This document shows positions 8,274 through 18,131 of a stretch of 64,000 bases of DNA, one piece after another. The notes under the pieces are model-generated. The model was not told where the DNA came from. It did no database searches and saw only the letters and a list, made by a program, of their open reading frames with translations. Position 1 is the stretch's first letter; every line of letters starts with the position of its first letter. The stretch spans positions 1 to 64,000 of the forward strand of contig NZ_LGTB01000011.1 of NCBI RefSeq assembly GCF_001238275.1, read 5' to 3'. The translations under genes were made by a program, and so were the position numbers. This stretch comes from Bradyrhizobium viridifuturi (GTDB lineage Bacteria; Pseudomonadota; Alphaproteobacteria; Rhizobiales; Xanthobacteraceae).

Positions 8274-10576
8274 CTAGCTCTTTTCCGGCGGATTCTCGCG
8301 CAGGAAGCGTTCGAGATCGGGCTGCACCGAGTAAGGCTGCGGAACCGGATCGCCCTGGAAGTCGACCTGAAGATCAAGGCAGCGTCGCAGCACCCGCGCC
8401 AGTTCGCTGCGCCGATAGGGCTTGGTCAGCAGCGGAATGCCATGGCCGCCGCGCCCCTGTTGCGCCGGCAGGACGCCATCGCTGTAGCCCGAGGTGAACA
8501 GCACCCGCAGCGCCGGGCGACCGGCCATCAGCGCTTCCGCCAGTTGCCGGCCGTTCATGCTGCCGGGCATCACGATGTCGGTGAACAGGAGATCGAACGC
8601 GGTGCCGCGGTTGACGATCTCGAGCGCGGCATCCGCGTTCGCCGCCGCCAGCACCTTGTAGCCGAGGCTCTCGAGCTGGCCGGTGACATAGTCGCGGATC
8701 GTGGGGTCGTCCTCGACGCACAGGATGGTCTCGTCGCCGCCCCTGACCGGCAGATCATCCTCCTCGGTCGCGCGTTGCGCGCTGCGTTCCGCCTTGGGCA
8801 GATAGATCCGGAAGACGGTGCCGCGGCCCTGCTCGCTCGTGACCTCGATCCCGCCGCCGCTCTGCTTGACGAAGCCGAACACCATGCTCAGGCCAAGCCC
8901 GGTGCCCTGGCCGACCTCCTTTGTGGAGAAGAACGGATCGAAGATCTTCTCCAGATGCGACGGCGAAATCCCGGTGCCGGTGTCGGCGACCTCGATCACG
9001 AGGTGGTCGCCGGCGCGCTCGACACCGTGCGCCACGGCGTCGGGAATGCCGAGCTGGATGTTGCGGGTCGCAAACGTCAGCGTGCCGCCCTCAGGCATCG
9101 CATCGCGCGCGTGATGGCGAGATTGACCAGCGCGGCGCCGAGCTGGCTGCGATCGACGAAGGCGAGCCAGGCGTTGCGGTTGAGCTCCGTCCTGATCTCG
9201 GTCTGCGACCCCAGCGTCTGCGACAACAGGCGGACTACTTCGCCGATCAGGTCGTTGACGTCGGTCTCGGCGGGCTGCAGCGGCTGCTTGCGCGCGAAGG
9301 CCAGCAGGCTCGAGGTGAGCTGCGCGCCGCGATCGGCGGCATCGCTTATCAGCTTGGCGATCGCGGCAAGCTGCGGGTTGTCCTTGACCCCATCGGCCAG
9401 GATCTCGACCGTGCCCGTGATCACCGTCAGCATGTTGTTGAAGTCGTGCGCGATGCCGCCGGTCAGCCGCCCGAGCGATTCCGTCTTCTGCGCCTGGATC
9501 AACTGCTCCTCGGCGATGCGGCGCTGGGTGACGTCCCTGACAAAGGAATTGATGATCCAGCCATCGCCGCGGCGCAGCGCATTGAGCGACACTTCGACAT
9601 GGAAGCGGTGACCGTCGCGGTGCACGGACGCGGTCTCATAGCGCATGCCAATGCCGCCGCCCGCGGCCTCCTGCAGGAAGCGGGTGATGCGCTGCCGGTG
9701 CGCAACGCGAAGCTCCTCCGGAAACACCAGTTCGACGACGCGACAACCGACCGCCTCGGAGCGCGTCCAGCCGGTGAGCGCTTCGGCCTGCGGGCTCCAA
9801 TCGAGGATGATGCCGTCCTGGTCTGTCTGCACGAAGGCGTCGAGCGCGGTCCTGACGATGGCCTGCGCCATCTGCTCGCTCTCCACCAGCGCCTGATGCG
9901 CCTGACGCTGCGCGGTGACATCGTGCAGCACGATGACGGCCCCGCGCAGGTTGCCGGCATCGTCGCGCAACGGCCTGGCGTTGACGACAAGATAGACGGC
10001 CGGTTCGGGCCGCAAGGGTTTGACGATCAGTTCGCAATCGTCGATGTCCTCGCCGCGCAGCGCGCGCGCCATCGGCGTGTCCGCGATCGGCATCTCGGTG
10101 GTGCCGTCGGCATAATAGTTCTGAAAAGTGCGAACGCCGGTCAGGGTGTCAAAACCGGGCTCGACACCGTACAGCCGCCGCGCCGCCGCGTTGACGATCA
10201 CGATCATCGCGTGCTCATCGGCGACCACCACCGGATCGCGGATGCTCTCGACAGTCTTCTCCAGCAGGTGCTGCCGGCTGCCCAATTGCGCCGAGAGCTC
10301 GGCAAGTGTCGCGGCGAGCTGGGCGGCCTCGTCATTGCCGACTGCCCCGCTCGGGACCGGCTGGCCGCGCGACAGCGCGTCCGCCGCCCGCACCAACTGG
10401 GCGGGCGTCCTGGCCAGCGATCTCGCAATCAGCTCAGCAGTCATCAACACCACCGCAACCGCGCCACCGGCGAGCGCCATGCCCGGCCAGGTCACGCCAT
10501 GGATGAAGCCCAGTGTGAGCAGGAGTGTGACGACGGGAAGCATCATCCCGACCGCCAGACGGCCCGACAAATTCAT
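8274..10576 (-). pseudogene. Hybrid PAS sensor histidine kinase/response regulator, frameshifted
   Basis: Two frames together make one protein of about 767 residues. The N-part (from the ATG at 10576) has two membrane helices, a HAMP-like stretch, two PAS domains and the HisKA phospho-site in GGIAHDFNNML. The frame breaks at about 9111, inside the N-box of the ATPase domain, where NLAI should continue as NARDAMPEGG; restoring one base gives ATC AAC GCG CGC. The C-part then continues with DTGTGI, GTGLGLSMV and a receiver domain with phospho-Asp in LLFTDIVMPG. Without repair the kinase would lack ATP-binding and receiver parts. This is either a recent pseudogene or a sequence error. Confidence 0.85.
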
Positions 10577-10988
10577 CCCGACCAACTCATCGTGAGCAGT
10601 TGCACCGGAAAATGGAAAAGGAAAACAGGAGCAGGAAAGGTATTGTCGGCGCCGGGGCAATATCGGGTGGCTTGCACCCACTTGCTTAGCCGAGTCCGCC
10701 GCCGCAATCCGCCACTTTCGTGTCCGTATAAGTACGGAGATATTGTCATTCCCCGACGCCGGTTGTCCGGACCCGGCACCAGAACGCAAGGCGCGGACGG
10801 ATGACGTCGCGAAGATGCGGATGCATGACCACTGACGACGACACAAACTCGGTGTCGTCCCTGCGAAGCCAGGGACCCATAACCACCGATGCTGCTTGTC
10901 GCACGATGGCGGAGCGACGAGTCCCATTCACAACAACCGCCGCGGCCTATGGGTCCCTGCTTTCGCAGGGACAGTGGAGCTTGGGCCC
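10577..10988. other. Intergenic region with repeats
   Basis: No convincing gene is visible in these 412 bases between the kinase and the C26 hydrolase. It holds a half-repeat (GTCATTCCCCGACGCCGG at about 10745) and an inverted repeat at 10857-10972. The promoter of the kinase should lie at the left part of this stretch. Confidence 0.6.
10857..10972. repeat. Inverted GTCCCTGCG repeat
   Basis: Left arm GTCCCTGCGAAGCCAGGGAC (10857-10876, continuing CCATA) and right arm GGGTCCCTGCTTTCGCAGGG (10951-10970) are complementary around a ~65-base centre. The arms also fold on themselves. This is a recognised type of dispersed intergenic palindrome in Bradyrhizobium genomes. Confidence 0.65.
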
Positions 10989-11759
10989 CTACGCCGCCCG
11001 CCGCCGCTCGCGCAGCGCGTCGCCGAAGGCCTCGAACAGCGCGCGATTGATCGGGTTGCGCTGCGGATCGTATTCGGCGTGCCACTGCACGCCGAGCGCA
11101 AAGCCTGTGGCATCCGCGATGCGGATCGCCTCGATGGTGCCGTCCTCGGCGATGCCTTCGATCACGACGCGCTTGCCGGGCTCGAGGATGCCCTGGCCGT
11201 GTAGCGAATTGACGCGAATGGTCTCGCGGCCGAGGATCTTCGCGAAGGCGCCGCCCGGCGTCAGCGCAACGTCGTGACGGTCGGCGAACACCACGGTCGG
11301 ATCAGGATGGATCTCGCCGTTCTCCAGCCGCGGCATCCGGTGGTTCATGCGGCCGGGAATCTCGCGGATCTCCGGATGCAGCGAGCCGCCGAACGCGACA
11401 TTCATTTCCTGCAGGCCGCGGCAGATGCCGAAGATCGGCACGCCGCGCGCGACGCAGGCCTCCGACAGCGCCAGCGCGACATCGTCGCGGTGGATGTCAT
11501 AGGGCTCGTGCGCGGCACAGGGCTCGGTGTTGAAACGGGTCGGATGGACATTGGCGCGGGCCCCGGTCAGCACGACGCCATCGACCACGTCGAGCAAGGC
11601 GCCGACCTCGGTGATTTCGGGGCTGCCAGCAAACATCAGCGGCACGGCACCCGAGACCTCGGCAACCGCGCGAAGGTTGCGCTCTCCGACCATCTGGACT
11701 GTGAAACGATTTTCAATGCGATGGGCGTTTCCGATCACGCCGACCACGGGCCGTCTCAT
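10989..11759 (-). CDS. Gamma-glutamyl-gamma-aminobutyrate hydrolase family (peptidase C26)
   Basis: A 256-residue class I glutamine-amidotransferase-like hydrolase. The nucleophile elbow GICRGLQEMNVAFGG carries the catalytic Cys at about residue 114, and VQWHAEYDP near the C-terminus carries the His. PuuD-type members release GABA from gamma-glutamyl-GABA in putrescine breakdown. The ATG at 11759 gives the standard start MRRPVVGVIG. No other puu genes are adjacent, so the exact substrate is not fixed. Confidence 0.88.
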   Translation of the reverse strand: MRRPVVGVIGNAHRIENRFTVQMVGERNLRAVAEVSGAVPLMFAGSPEITEVGALLDVVDGVVLTGARANVHPTRFNTEPCAAHEPYDIHRDDVALALSEACVARGVPIFGICRGLQEMNVAFGGSLHPEIREIPGRMNHRMPRLENGEIHPDPTVVFADRHDVALTPGGAFAKILGRETIRVNSLHGQGILEPGKRVVIEGIAEDGTIEAIRIADATGFALGVQWHAEYDPQRNPINRALFEAFGDALRERRRAA

Positions 11760-12051
11760 TATTGAAGTCTCGCGCAATGATTCTTCTAGGTTTGCGACGT
11801 TGCGGAGACAATCATGCCTTCGAGTTCCCCAGGGATCAACCGCCTAGTTCTGCACAGGGGGGCTTGCAGTCCTGCACAGGCCAGGTCCGGCGATGCCCAA
11901 ACGGCCGCCAGGAGCCCGGAAACGCCCCAGCCGGCGGCCTCGCCGCCACAACCGCCGGTCGGCGGCAAACCGGCACAGCGCTCGCAGCTTGATCCCGGCG
12001 GAGTTTTCGCCAAAGACTGCTCCGGACACCGTCGCGAAGGGGGAATCACCC

Positions 12052-13197
12052 GTGACAGACTCGGCTGACAATCGCCTGCAGGCGCGAAACGACATGGCGT
12101 GGGCGATCGCCGTCGGCGGTATCGGCATCGTGCTGTTCGCGGCCCTGTTGCTGTTCGCCTGGCAGTTCGCCGCCACCCTGTTCCTGCTGTTCTCGGGCAT
12201 GCTGCTCGGCGTCGGTCTGAACGCGATGACCACCCTGCTCGGCCGGCTGTTTCCGCTGCCGCATGCGCTGCGGCTTGCAATCGTCTGCCTGGCGCTGGCG
12301 GGACTGCTGTCCGGCATCGTGTTCCTCGGCGGCGCCACCATCGCGCAGCAGGCCACGGTGCTGAGCAACACGATCAAATCGCAGCTTGGCAGCGTCAAGG
12401 AGTTCCTCGAGCAGCACGGTGTCGACACCAGCTATCTTGATTTCGCCAATGCCGCCGGCGAGGCGAAGCCGGACGGCACCGCCGTGGCGACCACGACGAC
12501 CACCACGCCGGCAACGTCGCAGTCCCATGGCATCCCCGGCGCCGGCGCGCTGGCCTCCAGCGGCGGCGCCATCATCAGCCAGACGTTGAAGGTGCTGCTC
12601 GGCACCGTCAGCGTCGTCGGCAACTTCTTCATCGTGCTGTTCCTCGGGCTCGCCTTCGCGGCCCAGCCGAGCATCTACCGCGCCGGGCTGCTGTTCATGG
12701 CGCCGGCAAAATACCGCGCGCAAGCGACCATCATCGTCGACCGCATCGGCGAGACGCTGGAGCGCTGGCTGATCGCGCAGATCATCACCATGACCGCGGT
12801 GTTCCTCGTCACCTGGATCGGGCTTGCCATCATCGGCATTCCAAGCTCGTTCATCCTCGGCATCCAGGCCGGCCTGCTCGCCTTCATCCCGACGGTCGGC
12901 GCGATCCTCGGCGGGCTGATCGTGGTACTGGCGAGCCTCGCGACGGGGTGGATCGCGGCACTGTCGGCCTTCGTCCTGTTCCTCGGCGTCCATGCGCTGG
13001 AGAGCTACATCCTGACCCCGATCATCCAGCGCCAGGCGCTGGACATCCCGCCGGCAACGCTGTTCGCGTTCCAGATCCTGCTCGGCGTCGTGTTCGGCAT
13101 CTGGGGACTGGCGCTGGCGCTGCCGCTGATGGCGATCGCCAAGGTGATGATCGATCACTTCAAGGCGGAGGACCAGGCGCCGGCGAAAGCAGCCTGA
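12052..13197 (+). CDS. AI-2E family transporter (PerM/YhhT-like membrane protein)
   Basis: A 381-residue integral membrane protein with about eight hydrophobic segments: two near the N-terminus, one at about residues 75-95, then a soluble loop with a low-complexity AVATTTTTTPATSQ stretch, and a C-terminal cluster containing the family signature GIPSSFILGIQAGLLAFIPTVGAILG. The GTG at 12052 follows AAGGGGGA at seven bases; the long upstream frame is Arg/Pro-rich and unlikely to be translated. Despite the family name, most members are not shown to move AI-2; some are Na+/H+ or metabolite exporters. Confidence 0.85.
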   Translation: MTDSADNRLQARNDMAWAIAVGGIGIVLFAALLLFAWQFAATLFLLFSGMLLGVGLNAMTTLLGRLFPLPHALRLAIVCLALAGLLSGIVFLGGATIAQQATVLSNTIKSQLGSVKEFLEQHGVDTSYLDFANAAGEAKPDGTAVATTTTTTPATSQSHGIPGAGALASSGGAIISQTLKVLLGTVSVVGNFFIVLFLGLAFAAQPSIYRAGLLFMAPAKYRAQATIIVDRIGETLERWLIAQIITMTAVFLVTWIGLAIIGIPSSFILGIQAGLLAFIPTVGAILGGLIVVLASLATGWIAALSAFVLFLGVHALESYILTPIIQRQALDIPPATLFAFQILLGVVFGIWGLALALPLMAIAKVMIDHFKAEDQAPAKAA

Positions 13198-13242
13198 TCT
13201 CACTGAGGATGACGATGATGGGCTGCGCGATGCTTGATCCCC

Positions 13243-13321
13243 GTCATTGCGAGCGAAGAATCCAACGCGCGGCGTAGTCGGAAGCATGGATTGCTTCGTC
13301 GCTGTTGCTGCTCGCAATGAC
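13243..13321. repeat. Inverted GTCATTGCGAGCGAAG repeat, copy 1
   Basis: GTCATTGCGAGCGAAGAATC on the left and GATTGCTTCGTCGCTGTTGC then TGCTCGCAATGAC on the right form an interrupted palindrome. A second copy of the same family is at 41429-41513. It sits between the AI-2E transporter and the small membrane protein. Confidence 0.7.
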
Positions 13322-13329
13322 GGCAGGAT

Positions 13330-13578
13330 TTAGGAGAACAGCAGCACCGTTCCCAGGACCATCAGCATCACGCCGAGCAGCATCGCGATCGGCCAGTGAT
13401 GCTTCCGCTGCTCGTACCGCCCCTGCGCGCGCCGTTCGGCGATCAGCGCAGTCTCGTACTCCTCGGAATCCGAGAACAGGCAGGCGAACCCGCTGCGCGC
13501 CGAAACCGCGTCGGCTTCGAGCGACATCAGGGCTGACTGCGGATTGCGGGTGCGGATCGACTCCATGCCCGAAAGCAT
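13330..13578 (-). CDS. Small single-pass membrane protein, unknown function
   Basis: An 82-residue protein with a polar, charged first 60 residues (SDSEEYETALIAERRAQGRY) and one C-terminal hydrophobic helix (PIAMLLGVMLMVLGTVLLF). It resembles tail-anchored small proteins conserved in Bradyrhizobium, but I know no assigned function. The start could also be the ATG at 13566; neither has a strong ribosome site. It is on the same strand as, and downstream of, the diguanylate cyclase. Confidence 0.6.
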   Translation of the reverse strand: MLSGMESIRTRNPQSALMSLEADAVSARSGFACLFSDSEEYETALIAERRAQGRYEQRKHHWPIAMLLGVMLMVLGTVLLFS

Positions 13579-13610
13579 GGGATCGAATGGTTAACCAGTC
13601 GTTACCACGC

Positions 13611-14828
13611 TCACGCGCCGACGTTCGCCGGTTTTTGCCGCGCCGATGCCGGCAGGCCCGCGGTCTTGCGCCGCCAATTCTCCAGCGACAGCGGCAATTC
13701 CTCCGCCGCCTCGACGCGGTTGCGACCGCCGCGCTTGGCCTGGTAGAGCGCGGTATCGGCCGCGGCCAGCAGCACCTCGAGCTCGGTCCCGGCGGGTCCG
13801 CCGGCGACGCCGATGCTGACCGTGGTCTCGACCGCGCCTTCCTCGCAGCTGATGTTGCTGTTCTCGAACGCCTCGCGCACACGCTCGGCGACCAGCACGC
13901 CCTCCTCCAGCGAGCACGGCAGCAGTGCCGCGAACTCCTCGCCGCCGATCCGGCCCGACAGATCGCTGATCCTGAGACTGTTGACGACCACGGCGGAGAA
14001 CAGCTTCAGGATCTCGTCACCCGCCGGATGGCCGAAGCGATCGTTGATCGATTTGAAGTGATCGATGTCGAAGATCATCACCGTCACCGGCCGGCCGCCA
14101 TCGGCTTCGCGCTCGATCACCCGGGTACAGGCTTCGGTGAATCCGCGGCGGTTGAGCATGCCGCTCAACGGATCGATCGAGGCAGCCGTTTTGTGCACGG
14201 CCACCGCGCGGTCCGACACCATCATGAAGATCACGAACACCGTGCCGATCGCGTACAGCACGAGTTCGATCGAGAACAGCGTGACCCAGAAGTTGCTGAC
14301 GAAGTTCTGGCCGTTCAGCCGCAGCACGTCGCCGACCAGGATCGGCAGCATCAGGACGCAGCCATGGGCGACCGGGATCACGATCGCGATCCAGCGCCGC
14401 TGCATCGCACGGCGGCGCTCGCTCCAGAGTTCGGAGGCGGTCAACGCGGCGTAGATCGCCACGATTCCGGCGCCGATGGTCAGGCGCAGCGCCGGATCGG
14501 CGACCGTCGTCACCGCGCCGATCCATGCGATCGGGCCGAGCACGAGTCCCGGCAGGTTGGCCTTGCGGCCATGGAAGATGCGCGCAGCATTCCAGACCAT
14601 GCCGCAGGCGCCGAAGCCGATCGCGTTGAGGCCCAGCAGAACCATCGGATCGAGCGTCGTACTGCCGACCGTCCAGAGCGCGACCGAGGCCGCGCCGAGC
14701 AGATAGGCGGTGCCCCACCATTTCAGCGCGGCAATGTTCTCCTGCCTGCCGAACAACCAGAGCATGGCGCCGAGCATGCCCGCGACCATGGTGGCGAACA
14801 GATAAAGCGTCGATGGATCGAACGACAT
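13611..14828 (-). CDS. Membrane-bound diguanylate cyclase (GGDEF)
   Basis: A 405-residue protein with about six or seven transmembrane segments in residues 1-215, then a GGDEF domain (SIDPLSGMLNRRGF to about residue 385). The active-site loop is GGEEF, a catalytically competent variant. The inhibitory I-site RISD lies exactly five residues before it, so product inhibition by c-di-GMP is expected. FDIDHFKSINDRFGH is the metal-binding region. It would synthesise c-di-GMP in response to a membrane signal. The ATG at 14828 follows GGGGTG. Confidence 0.92.
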   Translation of the reverse strand: MSFDPSTLYLFATMVAGMLGAMLWLFGRQENIAALKWWGTAYLLGAASVALWTVGSTTLDPMVLLGLNAIGFGACGMVWNAARIFHGRKANLPGLVLGPIAWIGAVTTVADPALRLTIGAGIVAIYAALTASELWSERRRAMQRRWIAIVIPVAHGCVLMLPILVGDVLRLNGQNFVSNFWVTLFSIELVLYAIGTVFVIFMMVSDRAVAVHKTAASIDPLSGMLNRRGFTEACTRVIEREADGGRPVTVMIFDIDHFKSINDRFGHPAGDEILKLFSAVVVNSLRISDLSGRIGGEEFAALLPCSLEEGVLVAERVREAFENSNISCEEGAVETTVSIGVAGGPAGTELEVLLAAADTALYQAKRGGRNRVEAAEELPLSLENWRRKTAGLPASARQKPANVGA

Positions 14829-15004
14829 AAGTCACCCCAGCCCGGTGTGATGCAACGTCCGCAGGCGCAATTAATACGGTGATGCAGCGCCAGTGCGAGA
14901 TCGCACGCTAGAAGGCCCGAGTTCCAATTTCGTTTGCACGCACACGCAAGTTTTCATGAAAAACTGCGCTAATTCACGTCGAAGCGCGCGCCGTTGGGCG
15001 CAGC

Positions 15005-15027
15005 AAAAAGGGCGCCTCGCGGCGCCC
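15005..15027 (-). terminator. Rho-independent terminator of the rplM-rpsI operon
   Basis: GGGCGCC / GGCGCCC with a four-base loop; read on the minus strand the hairpin is followed by TTTTTGC. It lies about 50 bases past the rpsI stop. Confidence 0.85.
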
Positions 15028-15075
15028 TCTGCAACTCGATGCACGCGGCAATTGCCGCGAATTTTACAACTCGAA

Positions 15076-15552
15076 TTAGCGCTTCGAGAACTGGAAGGAC
15101 TTGCGGGCCTTCGCCTTGCCGTACTTCTTACGCTCGACCGAGCGGCTGTCGCGGGTCAGGAAGCCGCCCTTCTTGAGGACGCCGCGCAGCTCGGGCTCGA
15201 AGTTCGTCAGCGCCTTCGAGATGCCGTGGCGAACAGCACCGGCCTGGCCCGAGAGACCGCCGCCGGCGACGGTGCAGATCACGTCGTACTGGCCGTTGCG
15301 GGCGGCAGCGACCAGCGGCTGCTGGATCATCATGCGCAGCACCGGGCGGGCGAAGTAGACTTCGAACTCGCGGGTGTTGACCGAGATCTTGCCCGAGCCG
15401 GGCTTGACCCAGACGCGGGCGACCGCGTCCTTGCGCTTGCCGGTGGCGTAAGCGCGATTGTACTTGTCGACCTTCTTGACGTACTTCGGCGCGTCGGGAG
15501 CCGCCGGCTTGACCTGCGAGAGCTGGTCGAGGGACTGCAACGTATCGGACAT
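15076..15552 (-). CDS. rpsI: 30S ribosomal protein S9
   Basis: A 158-residue S9 with the alphaproteobacterial N-terminal extension (about 28 residues), then [19 protein letters not shown] and the invariant C-terminus [17 protein letters not shown], whose last basic residues reach the P-site tRNA in the ribosome. It begins one base inside the rplM stop (TAATG), so translation is probably coupled to rplM. A clear terminator follows. Confidence 0.98.
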   Translation of the reverse strand: MSDTLQSLDQLSQVKPAAPDAPKYVKKVDKYNRAYATGKRKDAVARVWVKPGSGKISVNTREFEVYFARPVLRMMIQQPLVAAARNGQYDVICTVAGGGLSGQAGAVRHGISKALTNFEPELRGVLKKGGFLTRDSRSVERKKYGKAKARKSFQFSKR

Positions 15553-16016
15553 TATGCGGCCCTCGTGTTCTTGCGGTTCAGGGATGCGATATCGACCTTC
15601 TCGGGGCTCTGGGCCTCATGCGGATGCTCGGCACCCGGATAGACGCGCAGATTGCCCATCTGCATGCGGCCAAGCGGACCGCGCGGGATCATGCGCTCGA
15701 TCGCCTTCTCGACGACGCGCTCAGGGAAACGACCCTCGAGGATCTGCTTCGCAGTGCGCTCCTTGATGCCACCGATGAAGCCGGTGTGCTTGTAGTAGGT
15801 CTTCTGGTCGCGCTTGCGGCCGGTCAGCACCACATGCGCGGCGTTGACGATGATGACGTTGTCGCCACAATCGACATGCGGGGTGTAGGTGGGCAGGTGT
15901 TTGCCGCGCAGGCGCATCGCGACGAGGGTGGCGAGACGACCGACGACCAGACCCTTGGCGTCGATCACGACCCACTTCTTCGTCACTTCGGCGGGCTTGG
16001 CCGAGAACGTGCTCAT
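15552..16016 (-). CDS. rplM: 50S ribosomal protein L13
   Basis: A 154-residue L13 with the usual motifs [16 protein letters not shown] near the N-terminus, [13 protein letters not shown], and [16 protein letters not shown]. It is an early-assembly protein of the large subunit. It is the first gene of the conserved two-gene rplM-rpsI operon. The promoter should lie in the AT-richer region 16020-16165. Confidence 0.98.
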   Translation of the reverse strand: MSTFSAKPAEVTKKWVVIDAKGLVVGRLATLVAMRLRGKHLPTYTPHVDCGDNVIIVNAAHVVLTGRKRDQKTYYKHTGFIGGIKERTAKQILEGRFPERVVEKAIERMIPRGPLGRMQMGNLRVYPGAEHPHEAQSPEKVDIASLNRKNTRAA

Positions 16017-16168
16017 GTGTGAAATCCGTGAAAAAGAAATCGGCGCCGTATGCGCTGAACTGGCGGCTTTCTAGAGAAGCCGCGAGCGCGCGTCAACGTC
16101 GTTGCACGAGAATTAGATCAGCAAAAACATCCACTTATAAATATGGTGCAATAATACCGCGAGAAAGC

Positions 16169-16597
16169 CTATTGATTTGGAATGGAATAGGTCGCCGTGA
16201 CATGGGCGATCGGATCCGGCGAGGTGCCGGACAGCAGGTTCACCTCCCCGACTGCCAGCCGCTTGCCGAGCTTGAGCAGCTTGGCGACCGCGAGCACGTC
16301 CTGGCTCGGCTGGCCCTTGCGCAGGAAGTTGATGTTGAGATTGGTGGTGACGGCCAGGCCGATCGGCCCGATCGCCGACAGCAGCACCACATACATGGCG
16401 AAATCCGCGAGCCCCATCAGGGTCGGTCCCGACACCGTGCCGCCCGGGCGCAACATGCGCTCGCTGAAGCGCTGGCGCAGCAGGGCCGTCTCGCCATCGG
16501 CGCTTTCGATCCGGATGTCGTCGTGGGTGAACGCCTGCGGAAATTCCTCGCGCAGGAACTCTTCCAGCTCAGCCACGCTCATTTTCGCAATCGCCAT
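16169..16597 (-). CDS. PaaI/YdiI-type hotdog thioesterase family protein
   Basis: A 142-residue single hotdog-fold protein. The motif RPGGTVSGPTLMGLADFAMY (about residues 51-70) is the substrate-binding and catalytic helix region of the PaaI family, which hydrolyses acyl- or aryl-CoA thioesters, and LNINFLRKG is the following strand. AGGGACCGC precedes the ATG at 16597. It is divergent from an enoyl-CoA hydratase gene over about 70 bases, so a shared role in acyl-CoA metabolism is plausible. Confidence 0.85.
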   Translation of the reverse strand: MAIAKMSVAELEEFLREEFPQAFTHDDIRIESADGETALLRQRFSERMLRPGGTVSGPTLMGLADFAMYVVLLSAIGPIGLAVTTNLNINFLRKGQPSQDVLAVAKLLKLGKRLAVGEVNLLSGTSPDPIAHVTATYSIPNQ

Positions 16598-16667
16598 GCG
16601 GTCCCTGCCCTCGCTTCAGCCTGCCTGTTACATTAAATTGTCACAGGCACGATAGAGGAATTTCGTC

Positions 16668-17495
16668 ATGTTCGCCCAAGCCGCCCGCGCGGAAGCGCCG
16701 CAACATCAGCCGATCCTGCTGCGCGAGACCGTCGGCAGTATCGCGCTACTGACGCTCAATCGCCCGGCGGCGCGCAATAGCCTCTCCGAAGGCCTGATCG
16801 GCGAGCTGCACGCTGCGCTGAACGATATCGGCGGTGACAAGAGCATCCGTGCCGTCGTGCTCGCTGCCAACGGCCCGGCGTTCTGCGCCGGCCACGACCT
16901 CAAGGAGCTCACCGCGCGCCGTACCGACGCCGACCGCGGCCGCGGCTATTTCGCTGAGATCATGAACGCCTGCAGCGCGATGATGCAGGCGATCGTGCAT
17001 TTGCCGAAGCCGGTGGTCGCATCCGTCCAGGGCATCGCCACTGCAGCCGGCTGCCAGCTCGTCGCAAGCTGCGACCTCGCCGTCGCCTCCGACGCGGCGG
17101 CGTTTGCGACGCCGGGCGTCGACATCGGGCTATTCTGCTCGACGCCGATGGTGGCGCTGTCGCGGAACGTGCCGCGCAAGCAGGCGATGGAGATGCTGCT
17201 GACCGGCGAGCCGGTCTCCGCAGCGACGGCGCAGAGCATCGGTCTTGTCAACCGCGTGGTGCCGGCAGGCACCGAACGCGACGCCGCGATCGCGCTGGCC
17301 GAGAAGGTCGCGCTGAAATCGGCCTACACCGTCAAGCTCGGCAAGGAGGCGTTCTATCGCCAGGCCGAGATGAACCTCAGCGACGCCTATCGCTTCGCCG
17401 CCGAAGTGATGACGGAGAACATGATGGCACGCGATGCCGAGGAAGGCATCGGCGCCTTCATCGAGAAACGCGACCCGAAGTGGCAAGACAAGTAA
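16668..17495 (+). CDS. Enoyl-CoA hydratase/isomerase family protein
   Basis: A 275-residue crotonase-fold protein. LTLNRPAARNSLSEGL and ANGPAFCAGHDLKEL give the CoA-binding and first oxyanion-hole regions; VQGIATAAGCQLVASCDLAVAS carries the second. The residues corresponding to the two catalytic glutamates of hydratases appear not to be both present, so a different crotonase reaction (isomerase, hydrolase or decarboxylase) is possible. The ATG at 16668 follows AGGAATTT. A CoA-binding-domain gene starts seven bases after its stop, suggesting an operon. Confidence 0.88.
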   Translation: MFAQAARAEAPQHQPILLRETVGSIALLTLNRPAARNSLSEGLIGELHAALNDIGGDKSIRAVVLAANGPAFCAGHDLKELTARRTDADRGRGYFAEIMNACSAMMQAIVHLPKPVVASVQGIATAAGCQLVASCDLAVASDAAAFATPGVDIGLFCSTPMVALSRNVPRKQAMEMLLTGEPVSAATAQSIGLVNRVVPAGTERDAAIALAEKVALKSAYTVKLGKEAFYRQAEMNLSDAYRFAAEVMTENMMARDAEEGIGAFIEKRDPKWQDK

Positions 17496-17502
17496 GAGCA
17501 AA

Positions 17503-18087
17503 ATGAACCACGACGCGTACGACGACAACTACATCCGCAGCATCCTGAACAACGTCAAATCGATCGCGATGGTCGGCGCCTCGCCGGTCAACGTGCGGCC
17601 GAGCTATTTCGCCTTCAAATACCTGGCGCAGCGCGGCTACGACATGATCCCGGTCAATCCCGGCCACGTCGGCAAGGCGCTGATGGGCAAGCCGTTTGTC
17701 GCCTCGCTTGCGGACATCGATCGTCCGATCGACATGATCGACATCTTCCGCAATTCGAGCCACATCATGCCCGTCGTCGAGGAGGCGCTGAAATTGTCGC
17801 CGCTGCCGAAGGTGATCTGGATGCAGCTCGGCGCGCGCGACGATGCCGCGGCCGAGAAGGCGGAGTCCGCGGGCCTCAAGGTGGTGATGAACCGCTGCCC
17901 CAAGATCGAGTATGGCCGGCTGTCGTCGGAGATCTCCTGGATGGGCGTCAACTCGCGCACGCTGAGCTCCAAGCGCGCGCCGATCCCGACCCAGGGCATG
18001 CGGCTGTCGCTCAACCGCACCAGCTTCGGCGGCGGCCAGACTGCGGCATCCGACCGCGCCGCGAAGAACAAGACCGAGACGACCTGA
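17503..18087 (+). CDS. CoA-binding protein (YccU-like Rossmann domain)
   Basis: A 194-residue protein with a CoA-binding Rossmann domain at about residues 15-140 (IAMVGASPVNVRPSYFAFKYL, then YDMIPVNPGHVGKALMGKPFV and IDMIDIFRNS), as in the N-domain of succinyl-CoA synthetase alpha. The C-terminal ~55 residues are basic and low in recognisable motifs. It starts seven bases after the enoyl-CoA hydratase gene with AAGAG in front, so the two are probably co-transcribed. The biochemical role of these stand-alone domains is poorly defined. Confidence 0.82.
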   Translation: MNHDAYDDNYIRSILNNVKSIAMVGASPVNVRPSYFAFKYLAQRGYDMIPVNPGHVGKALMGKPFVASLADIDRPIDMIDIFRNSSHIMPVVEEALKLSPLPKVIWMQLGARDDAAAEKAESAGLKVVMNRCPKIEYGRLSSEISWMGVNSRTLSSKRAPIPTQGMRLSLNRTSFGGGQTAASDRAAKNKTETT

Positions 18088-18131
18088 CGTTTCGGCGGAA
18101 TAATCGTCGCGATCATCCGATCAAGCGCAGC

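Noticed and set aside
11893..12051. N-terminal extension of the AI-2E transporter
   Set aside because: It is Arg/Pro-rich without a ribosome site, while the GTG at 12052 has an excellent one.
12052..13197. Naming the AI-2E family protein a quorum-sensing exporter
   Set aside because: The family name is historical; sequence alone does not show AI-2 transport and no lux genes are adjacent.
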